From: JBDRLU01 sp043812795
GTDB taxonomy: Bacteria > Chloroflexota > Dehalococcoidia > Dehalococcoidales > UBA2162
DNA: 31,093 bases
Assembly: GCA_043812795.1 (NCBI GenBank)
Contig: JBDRLU010000056.1
Location: 1 to 31,093, forward strand
Direction of reading: 5' to 3'
Of this stretch, positions 24,834 to 31,093 are shown one piece after another. The stretch's first letter is position 1, and every line of letters starts with the position of its first letter. The translations under genes and the position numbers were made by a program. Below the pieces are notes generated by a model. The model made no database searches and had not been told where the DNA came from. It saw only the letters and a list, made by a program, of their open reading frames with translations.

Positions 24834-24905
24834 GTCATTCCAGCGAAAGCTGGAATCCAGCAGTGGTCGTTAGCTTCTGGATTCTGAATCAAGTCCAGAA
24901 TGGCC
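24834..24905. repeat. REP-like hairpin element, family C
   Basis: Hairpin ATTCCAGC (24837-24844), GAAA tetraloop, GCTGGAAT (24849-24856), followed by a second pair TTCTGGA (24875-24881) and TCCAGAA (24894-24900). The element begins GTCATTCCAG, sharing GTCATTC with family A. A single copy in this window. It lies between serA and the crotonase. A smaller hairpin, GGGC-TTC-GCCC, is at about 24792-24802. Confidence 0.65.
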
Positions 24906-24997
24906 AGTGAGACAGCCTTACAAGGGGATAGGGTCGTGCGAAAAGGTTGTCTTTAGTTAAGAGAAAACGATACCCTCCTAGTTCAAGAGGTGCACTA

Positions 24998-25786
24998 ATG
25001 AATTACGAAGGTTTACTGCTGGAAAAAGATAACGGCATCGCCACTATCACGCTTAATGCGCCGGAGAAATTGAACGCACTGACGGAGAAAATGCGGCACA
25101 GCCTGCCTTTAGCCGTCGCCGACGTAGCCCGGGATGATGCGGTCAGGGTGGTGATTGTGACCGGTGCCGGCCGCGGCTTTTGCTCTGGGGCGGATGTTGC
25201 TACCATGACAAACCGGCCTGCTGCAACATCGCGGCAAGAGCTCCTGCGTGTACTTTTAGAAGACATCACGGCCATCTTTCCCCGGCTGGAAAAACCGGTT
25301 ATTGCGGCGGTCAACGGCGCCTGCGCCGGCGGCGGTTTTTCCCTGGCACTGAGCTGTGATATCAGGATAGCTTCAGAGGCGGCTAAGTTCGGTGCTTCGC
25401 AGACGGCCCGCGGGCTTATCCCCGACGGCGGCATGACCTATTTCCTGCCCAGGCTGGTCGGCATGTCCCGGGCTCTCGAACTGATGTTTACCGCCGAACT
25501 CATCGGTGCCGCCGAAGCCGAGCGGCTGGGCATTGTCAGCCAGGTCGTTCCTCAGGGAGAATTAATGAGGGTAGCGAAAGAGTTAGCCACTAAAATTGCC
25601 CGTCAGGCACCCATTTCCATTTCATTAATCAAACGGATGGCGTACCGTACTATGCTGGACGACTTGTCCCGTCACCTCGATTTGGAGACGTGGGCACAGC
25701 AAATCTGCCGTCAGACGGAAGACCACAAGGAAAGCGTGCGGGCCTTTCTGGAGAAGCGGCCCCAGCCGCCGTTCAAAGGCAGGTAA
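24998..25786 (+). CDS. Enoyl-CoA hydratase/isomerase family protein, PaaG-like
   Basis: A 262-residue crotonase-fold protein. The oxyanion-hole segments are GRGFCSGAD and NGACAGGGFSLALSCDI. The two catalytic glutamates of classical enoyl-CoA hydratase are not present: Ser stands at the Glu144 position (GGGFS) and Gln at the Glu164 position (GASQ). Instead it has GLIPDGG, whose Asp is the residue typical of PaaG-type isomerases, and FLPRLVG. I infer an enoyl-CoA isomerase rather than a hydratase. The start at 24998 follows AAGAGGTG; the longer frame from 24947 adds a basic non-conserved stretch. No other acyl-CoA gene is adjacent. Confidence 0.85.
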   Translation: MNYEGLLLEKDNGIATITLNAPEKLNALTEKMRHSLPLAVADVARDDAVRVVIVTGAGRGFCSGADVATMTNRPAATSRQELLRVLLEDITAIFPRLEKPVIAAVNGACAGGGFSLALSCDIRIASEAAKFGASQTARGLIPDGGMTYFLPRLVGMSRALELMFTAELIGAAEAERLGIVSQVVPQGELMRVAKELATKIARQAPISISLIKRMAYRTMLDDLSRHLDLETWAQQICRQTEDHKESVRAFLEKRPQPPFKGR

Positions 25787-25791
25787 CCGGT

Positions 25792-27096
25792 CTAGACCAG
25801 TCGGTAAACAATGAGGCCGGCGGGCAGCTTGGGATAGAAGTACGTCGATTTCCGCGGCATTTTATCGCCGACGTCGGCGATGGCCTTAATTGTCTCCGCC
25901 TTCGCCGGTCTTACCAGCAGGGCCAGCTGGTATTCCTGGTCGATAACCCGGTTGATGGCATCCTGCCGGTCATAGCTATAGGCAAGGAGAGTGTTTTCTT
26001 TGCCACCGCTCAGTCCCAGCAATTCCTCCAGTATGACGTGGTCGATGATGCTAACGTCCAGCCTCTTGTATAGCTCGGAGTGGAAGTAAGGCATCATCTG
26101 ATTGATGGCCGCCTGGTCGCGTGGCTTCAGTACCAAAAGGTCGGTCTTATTCAAGCCGAAGAGAACCAGCTTCGTTTCGTCGGTTTTGATTAAATTATCA
26201 GTCTGAGACCAGACATCGGGCATGCCGAGGGGCAACCTATCGATTTCGAAGAGTAGTTCCAGCTTGGGCATCAGCTCGTCCAGAGTTGACTTGGCGATGC
26301 CCCGTACCAGCCGGTGCGGCGGCAGGATGAGCAGGCCCGGGTCGGCAAAGTCCACCAGCGTCATCAGGACAAAATTGAACGGCTCGTCGCCGGTTACCGG
26401 ACCTCGTGCCGACTTTTCCCGCCGGTAGGTAAGGGCGCTCTCGTAGCGGTGGTGTCCGTCGGCGATATACAGTGATTGCCCGGCCAGACAGTCACGAATC
26501 TGGCTGATTGTTTGCGGCTTGGTGATTGCCCAGACTGAATGACCTTCCCCATTGCTGCTTCTGGTGTCAAGCAAAGGTTTGTCCTGTTCCACTTTGGTGA
26601 GTAGAGTCGCAATTTGTTGTTTTGGGTCCTGGTACATAGCCAGGATGGGGCTGGTGTTGGCCTGAAGTGCCCAGAGCAGGCTAAGGCGGTCGCTCTTGGC
26701 TTCGGCGATTGTCCCCTCGTGGGGACGGACGATGCCCTTCTCCCATTCCTCCAGACGGACACAGGCGATGAGGCTGCAGCGTTTGTACTGTTTCTTCTGG
26801 TATTTAAAATACTGGTCGTAAAGGTAAATAGCCGGTGTGGGGTCGGTCTCAAGAATACCCTGCTCCAGCCATTGTTCCAGTGTCGCCGCCGCCCGCGTGT
26901 ACTTGTTGTCCGTGGGCGTGTCCTGGGGTAGCTCCCGGGTATATTCGAGGCGAACAAAGTTGTATTCGCTTTTGGCGTAGAGTTCCTGCCGCTGCTGCGG
27001 GCTGATAATATCATACGGCGGGCAGATAACTGCCGAGAGGTCTTCGATGAGCGATTTACTATAATGTACGCCCTGAAACGGGCGGATTTCAGCCAT
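25792..27096 (-). CDS. DUF1015 family protein
   Basis: A 434-residue soluble protein with hallmarks of DUF1015: the N-terminal IRPFQGVHYSK, VICPPYDIISPQQR, the central YIADGHHRYESALTYRRE and a C-terminal VIDQEYQLALLVRP. The molecular function of the family is not established to my knowledge. In some genomes these genes neighbour serA or related dehydrogenase genes. Here serA lies about 1 kb away from its 3' end on the other strand, which is suggestive only. AAAGGAC precedes the ATG. It converges on the crotonase, with the stops 5 bases apart. Confidence 0.9.
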   Translation of the reverse strand: MAEIRPFQGVHYSKSLIEDLSAVICPPYDIISPQQRQELYAKSEYNFVRLEYTRELPQDTPTDNKYTRAAATLEQWLEQGILETDPTPAIYLYDQYFKYQKKQYKRCSLIACVRLEEWEKGIVRPHEGTIAEAKSDRLSLLWALQANTSPILAMYQDPKQQIATLLTKVEQDKPLLDTRSSNGEGHSVWAITKPQTISQIRDCLAGQSLYIADGHHRYESALTYRREKSARGPVTGDEPFNFVLMTLVDFADPGLLILPPHRLVRGIAKSTLDELMPKLELLFEIDRLPLGMPDVWSQTDNLIKTDETKLVLFGLNKTDLLVLKPRDQAAINQMMPYFHSELYKRLDVSIIDHVILEELLGLSGGKENTLLAYSYDRQDAINRVIDQEYQLALLVRPAKAETIKAIADVGDKMPRKSTYFYPKLPAGLIVYRLV

Positions 27097-27192
27097 GCTT
27101 TGTAATGTCCTTTCCGATGAAAATTTTGACGCCTTAGTTTACCGTATGCTATGGGAAGGCGCAACTAGACTCTCGTAAGTTAAATGCGATTG

Positions 27193-27969
27193 CTAACGCG
27201 CTACAATAGCCACCAACTCAATCATTGCTATTAAGTTCCAGAATGCATGCATTAACACCGGAGTCAATAGTGAACCCGTTTTGAAGCGTGCTTCACCCAG
27301 TAATATCCCTCCGATGAATATCACCGCTACCTCAAAAACTCCGTACGAAAGGTGAAGCAAAGACCACATTAGGGCTGCGAGGATTATCGTGCCAACAAGC
27401 CCGATGCGCGATTGTCGGAAACCCTCAAATAAGAAGCTGCGGAAGAATGTTTCCTCAATAATAGGGGCAAAAACAACCAATGCTACCCAGAGTAAAGCAG
27501 GCGAAATACTCGTTTTATAAATGTGTAACATTCCCGCATCTACAGGTCTTTGAAACATCAGACTTAAACCATCTGACAATATTACTAATCCCGCGGTAAT
27601 AGCCAACCATTTCAAGGCCGTCTTTTTACTGATAGGCCTCAAGCCAAGGTATTCCGTAATTGTGGCCCCACGGCGAGCTTTCACGATAATGATTATTAAA
27701 CTGAAACACACAACTGTTGATACGATAGAAGAGAGCGAAAGAAGTAATCCTTCAGAATTAACGAGGTTCTTGGTGAGCTGTAAGAAACTATGTGCAGCAT
27801 TTGAGGTAAAATTCACAACAGAAAATATGATTATTACTAGCAACGTGGTCAGTAGGAAGGCGGTACCAATTGCCAATCCGAATCCTACCGTTGCCCAAGC
27901 CCCCCATACTTGTTTGACAGGTTCAGAGTCTCCCTCTTCAACTGCTAAGGAAGTGTCCTGCTTATCCAT
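27193..27969 (-). CDS. CPBP-family intramembrane metalloprotease
   Basis: A 258-residue polytopic membrane protein with the CPBP/Abi (Rce1-like) motifs: EETFFR (Glu172, Glu173, Arg177), a histidine in SLLHLSYG (His206) and HAFWN (His241, Asn245). Several hydrophobic helices are visible. Eukaryotic relatives trim prenylated proteins; bacterial substrates are mostly unknown. The ATG at 27969 is chosen over a TTG at 27981; neither has a good ribosome binding site. It is divergent from ligA with a gap of about 80 bases. Codon use looks more AT-rich than its neighbours. Confidence 0.85.
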   Translation of the reverse strand: MDKQDTSLAVEEGDSEPVKQVWGAWATVGFGLAIGTAFLLTTLLVIIIFSVVNFTSNAAHSFLQLTKNLVNSEGLLLSLSSIVSTVVCFSLIIIIVKARRGATITEYLGLRPISKKTALKWLAITAGLVILSDGLSLMFQRPVDAGMLHIYKTSISPALLWVALVVFAPIIEETFFRSFLFEGFRQSRIGLVGTIILAALMWSLLHLSYGVFEVAVIFIGGILLGEARFKTGSLLTPVLMHAFWNLIAMIELVAIVAR

Positions 27970-28050
27970 AGCTACGTGCAATCATACCATAGTCTAACGT
28001 ACCTTATGTTATACTTTAAATAGTTTCGTTTATCTATAGAGTAGGCATAA

Positions 28051-30105
28051 ATGACTGACCTGGATAAAGTTAAAGAGCGGATTGACCAACTAAAGTCTCA
28101 GATTAACTATCACAGCTACCGCTATTATGCCCTCGATAGTCCCGAAATTAGCGACGAAGAATACGACGCCCTGATGCGGGAATTGAAAGAGCTCGAAGCG
28201 CAATACCCCCAGTTCCTGACTCCGGACTCGCCGACGCAGCGTGTCGGAGCCACTCCCATCGAGGCCTTCGGGGTCGTTGAGCATCCGCTGCCGCTCCTGT
28301 CCCTGGGTAATGCTTTTACCGATGAAGACCTGATTGACTGGTACAACCGTACCGTCAGGCTGGTGGACGGCCGGAAATTCGACATGGTCTGCGAACACAA
28401 GATTGACGGTCTGGCCGTGGCCCTGACTTATGTGGACGGTCAACTGGTTACCGGCGCTACCCGCGGGGATGGCTTCCGAGGTGAGAATATCACGCAGAAC
28501 CTGCGGACAATTCGCAGCATACCGCTATCCGTGCCGAGAGATGCCCCGCCCCGCTTCGAGGTACGGGGAGAGACGTATTTGCCGAAGGCCAGTTTCCGCA
28601 AGCTGAATACGGAACGCGAGGCCGAGGGGCAACCGCTTTTTGCTAACCCCCGTAATGCGGCGGCCGGCTCGGTGCGACAGCTCGACTCCCGTATCACGGC
28701 GAAACGGTCTCTGGACATCTATATTTACGCCTTGGGTTACGCCGAAGGCCGGGCCATGCCGGATACCCACCGGGAGACGATGCAATACCTTCAGTCGCTC
28801 GGCTTTAAAATAAATCCCCGCAACGCTCAGGCTAAAACCATCGAGGAAGTTAAGGAATATTACCGTACCTGGGTGCAGCAACGGGAAACCCTGCCCTATG
28901 AGGCCGATGGCATCGTGGTCAAAGTGAACCAGCTGGCTTTGCACGACCAGTTAGGTGATATCGGCCATGAACCGAGATGGGCCATCGCCTATAAATTCCC
29001 GGCGGTGCAGGGCACGACCCGATTGAATGAAATCCGCATCAGCGTGGGGCGGACGGGCACGCTCAATCCTTACGCCGTCCTCGAGCCGGTGGCCGTCGGC
29101 GGTGTTACCATCAAGCAGGCCGCCCTCCACAACGAGGACGATATCCGCCGCAAGGATATCCGCGAGGGCGACCGCGTCTATATCCAGCGCGCCGGCGAGG
29201 TCATCCCGGAGGTGGTCGGGCCAACACCGGACAGCAAGGAACGTCCCGACCGGGGAAAAGAATTTACTCTGCTGGAGAAAGTATTCGATAAAGGAAAAGG
29301 ACGCCCGGCTTGTCCCGTCTGCGGGGCCGAGGTCTTCCGGCCGGAGGACGAGGTGATGTACTATTGCTCCAACGCTGCCTGTCCGGCCCAGGTACTGGCC
29401 CGGCTGGAGCTTTTCACTTCCCGCGGGGCGATGGACATCCGGGGTATTGGTGAAGCAATGGCCGCCCTCTTGCTTCAGGAGGGGCTGGTCGAGGACGTGG
29501 CCGATCTCTACTCCCTGAAAAAGGAAGACCTGCTAAAGCTGGAAAGAATGGGCGACAAGAGTGCCGATAATATCATCCGGGCCATTGAGAATAGTAAAAA
29601 GAGGTCGCTGGCGCGGATTATTTATGCTTTGGGTATCCGCCATATCGGGGAGCAGATGGCGCAATTACTGGCCGAGCATTTCGGCAGTATCGATGAACTG
29701 GCCAACGCCTCGCTGGAAGAGTTGATGGATATTCCCGGCATCGGCGGCAAGATTGCGGAGAGCATCGTTATTTTCTTCCGCCAGGAGGATAACCAGCGCA
29801 TTATCGAGAAATTGAAGGACAAGGGCGTTTTCCCCGAGCCGGAGAAACGCGCCGCCCCACCGGAAACCTTGCCGTTATCCGGGCAGGAATTCGTCATTAC
29901 CGGCACTCTCAGGTCATTCTCACGCAACGAGGCTGAGGAGAGAATAAAAGTTCTTGGCGGCACGGCCAAAGCGGATATTACCCGCAAGACGACCTACCTG
30001 GTGGTCGGGGTCGACCCCGGCTCGAAATTAGCCCGCGCTCAGGAGATGGGTATCAAGCAATTAAACGAAGACGAGTTTCTTAAACTTATTGGAGAGAAGA
30101 CGTAG
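28051..30105 (+). CDS. ligA: NAD-dependent DNA ligase
   Basis: Seals nicks in replication and repair. It has the N-terminal Ia domain (YHSYRYYALDSPEISDEEYD), adenylation lysine Lys117 in KIDG, the OB-fold (SVGRTGTLNPYAVLEP), a zinc finger (Cys421, Cys424, Cys439, Cys444), helix-hairpin-helix repeats near 450-590 and a C-terminal BRCT domain from about 605. The 684-residue length is normal. No clear ribosome binding site is seen before the ATG, which follows a TATACT-like -10 by about 35 bases. Confidence 0.96.
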   Translation: MTDLDKVKERIDQLKSQINYHSYRYYALDSPEISDEEYDALMRELKELEAQYPQFLTPDSPTQRVGATPIEAFGVVEHPLPLLSLGNAFTDEDLIDWYNRTVRLVDGRKFDMVCEHKIDGLAVALTYVDGQLVTGATRGDGFRGENITQNLRTIRSIPLSVPRDAPPRFEVRGETYLPKASFRKLNTEREAEGQPLFANPRNAAAGSVRQLDSRITAKRSLDIYIYALGYAEGRAMPDTHRETMQYLQSLGFKINPRNAQAKTIEEVKEYYRTWVQQRETLPYEADGIVVKVNQLALHDQLGDIGHEPRWAIAYKFPAVQGTTRLNEIRISVGRTGTLNPYAVLEPVAVGGVTIKQAALHNEDDIRRKDIREGDRVYIQRAGEVIPEVVGPTPDSKERPDRGKEFTLLEKVFDKGKGRPACPVCGAEVFRPEDEVMYYCSNAACPAQVLARLELFTSRGAMDIRGIGEAMAALLLQEGLVEDVADLYSLKKEDLLKLERMGDKSADNIIRAIENSKKRSLARIIYALGIRHIGEQMAQLLAEHFGSIDELANASLEELMDIPGIGGKIAESIVIFFRQEDNQRIIEKLKDKGVFPEPEKRAAPPETLPLSGQEFVITGTLRSFSRNEAEERIKVLGGTAKADITRKTTYLVVGVDPGSKLARAQEMGIKQLNEDEFLKLIGEKT

Positions 30106-30121
30106 AATAAATATCAATGAA

Positions 30122-30252
30122 GAACACCCATCCCCCTGCCCCCTTCCCACTGGGAAGGGGGGTTGAGTAAAAGAGAAGGGGGCTTCGCCCCCTTCTCTTA
30201 AAATCTCTTCCCCCTCGCCTTGTAGGAGCGGGGGACAAAGGGGGTGAGGTTA
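30122..30252. repeat. Dispersed hairpin-rich repeat, family B, copy 2
   Basis: The reverse complement aligns with 11638-11792. It contains two strong hairpins: arms CCCCCTTCCC (30139-30148) and GGGAAGGGGG (30152-30161), and 13-bp arms at 30171-30183 and 30187-30199 around TTC. It lies 16 bases after the ligA stop, so it may serve as the ligA terminator. No gene in 30106-30347. Confidence 0.85.
30171..30199. terminator. Hairpin in repeat B after ligA, possible bidirectional terminator
   Basis: A 13-bp perfect stem AAGAGAAGGGGGC / GCCCCCTTCTCTT with a 3-base loop. The + strand continues AAAATCTCTT, with no good U-tract. The minus strand reads TTTTACTC after the stem. Terminator activity is plausible from stem strength but not assured. 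Confidence 0.4.
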
Positions 30253-30347
30253 ACACGGATACACGGAAGAAGATATTTTGGCAAACTCGAAAGAGCTCAC
30301 TGATGAAAGAACCTTTTCGGAGGCTTTCCTAGGGTGATAAAAATACT

Positions 30348-30917
30348 ATGAAACTTATCGTCGGACTGGGTAATCCGGGGACTGGCTATGCCAGCAACCG
30401 CCATAATATCGGCTTCATGTGCCTCAACTACTTCGCCCGCCGGCATGGCATCAAGTTCGATAAAAAGCAGGGCAAAGCCCGCATCGGCCTCGGAAAAATA
30501 AATGGGGAGGCCGTGGTGCTCGCCCGGCCGCAGACGTTTATGAATTTAAGCGGAGAATCGGTCGGGCTGCTGGCAAGAAAATATGATATTAGCCTTGACG
30601 ACCTTATCGTCATTCACGACGACTTAGACTTACCTTTAGGGAAAATCAGAATACGCCGTGGGGGCAAGTCGGGCGGGCATAAAGGGGTCGGCTCTATCAT
30701 CGGTGAACTGGGTAGCCCGGACTTCACCCGCATACGCGTCGGGATTAGCCGCCCGGCCACCGACGAAAGCGACGAGACCGATATTAAAGATTACGTGCTC
30801 GGCGACTTTTCCCGTGAAGAGAAGAAAATTATCGACGAGGTCATCCCGAAAGTGACCGAGGCCATTCTCTGCCTGCTCACTGCCGGCCTGACCGCCGCCA
30901 TGAATAAATTTAATTAG
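30348..30917 (+). CDS. pth: Peptidyl-tRNA hydrolase
   Basis: Recycles peptidyl-tRNA released from stalled ribosomes. It has GLGNPGTGY (Asn9), the catalytic His19 in NRHNIGF, FMNLSGESV, the aspartate motif HDDLDLPLG, and GGKSGGHKG. Length 189 is typical. The ribosome binding site is poor (AGGGTGAT, 9 bases away). ligA and repeat B precede it, and repeat A copy 3 follows. Confidence 0.94.
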   Translation: MKLIVGLGNPGTGYASNRHNIGFMCLNYFARRHGIKFDKKQGKARIGLGKINGEAVVLARPQTFMNLSGESVGLLARKYDISLDDLIVIHDDLDLPLGKIRIRRGGKSGGHKGVGSIIGELGSPDFTRIRVGISRPATDESDETDIKDYVLGDFSREEKKIIDEVIPKVTEAILCLLTAGLTAAMNKFN

Positions 30918-30938
30918 TGAGGCTGTCTGCGGAGTAGT

Positions 30939-31040
30939 GTCATTCTGACCCTGAACGTAGTGAAGGGGAAGAATCCGTGCCTTAGGGGTAGCAACGGATT
31001 CTTCAGTCGTCCTCCCTTTGAAGGACTCCTTCAGAATGAC
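30939..31040. repeat. Dispersed palindromic repeat, family A, copy 3 (longer form)
   Basis: A 102-bp element with ends GTCATTCTGA and TCAGAATGAC and the inner pair GAAGAATCCGT / ACGGATTCTTC. Extra sequence lies between outer and inner arms (CCCTGAACGTAGTGAAGGG on the left). It separates pth from the next gene start. Confidence 0.8.
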
Positions 31041-31067
31041 ATATTGGACAATTAAAGAGAGGTTCAC

Positions 31068-31093
31068 ATGAAAATAAACTACCAACCATTACA
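31068..31093 (+). CDS. Start of an unidentified gene, cut by the window edge
   Basis: The ATG at 31068 is preceded by AAAGAGAGG with 5-base spacing. Only eight codons are visible (M-K-I-N-Y-Q-P-L), so no identity can be given. Confidence 0.55.

Noticed and set aside
26394..27164. 256-residue minus-strand ORF
   Set aside because: Alternative frame within the DUF1015 gene; Arg/Ser/Thr-rich low-complexity translation typical of a shadow frame.
30122..30252. Possible CRISPR-like repeats
   Set aside because: The repeated units are nested hairpins without regular repeat-spacer spacing, and no cas gene is near.

Overview
This 31 kb window reads as an ordinary, gene-dense chromosomal segment of a GC-moderate bacterium. 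The gene set fits a Chloroflexota (Dehalococcoidia-like) genome: CbiM plus a PDGLE-type partner, paired TatA-like proteins, a PAS-LuxR tail and dispersed GTCATTCTGAG-type palindromes. That assignment is inference from gene content; no rRNA or other phylogenetic marker is present. Almost all genes are housekeeping or biosynthetic and intact.

Layout. Positions 1-1871 look accessory: the 3' end of a PAS/LuxR-type regulator, a stem-loop, then a large serine recombinase that has lost its catalytic domain. Positions 1945-4380 (+) carry miaB, yajC and nadC. Positions 4398-7888 (-) carry dtd, a Fur-family regulator and a CbiM-PDGLE-CbiQ-CbiO cobalt/nickel ECF importer. The regulator and cbiM share a TTGCA-N6-TGCAA palindrome, so this is probably a metal-responsive regulon. 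A small SWIM zinc-finger gene (+) follows, in a repeat-rich gap. folC and a MATE exporter (-) come next, then argC and a one-polypeptide restriction-modification enzyme (+) whose central third is strikingly AT-rich.

Positions 16.2-19.4 kb hold a NifU-domain protein with an unknown CSCC-motif protein, a VTT/DedA-like membrane protein, tRNA-Glu(TTC), two TatA-like genes and an orphan OmpR-type response regulator. Positions 19.5-24.8 kb hold serC (-), ribF-tyrS (+) and serA (+), so two of the three serine biosynthesis genes lie close together but not in one operon. Positions 25.0-31.1 kb hold a PaaG-like crotonase, a DUF1015 protein, a CPBP membrane protease, ligA, pth and the first codons of another gene.

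The non-genic story is a set of dispersed repeats. Family A is a 78-102 bp palindromic element with three copies. Family B is a 130-155 bp hairpin-rich element with two copies in opposite orientation, plus weaker relatives. Family C is a single REP-like element. They sit in gaps between genes and supply most of the strong hairpins.

I see no CRISPR array, no complete insertion sequence, no origin and no clearly new multi-gene system. The best leads are the metal-regulator operator pair, the mosaic restriction-modification gene and the repeat families.
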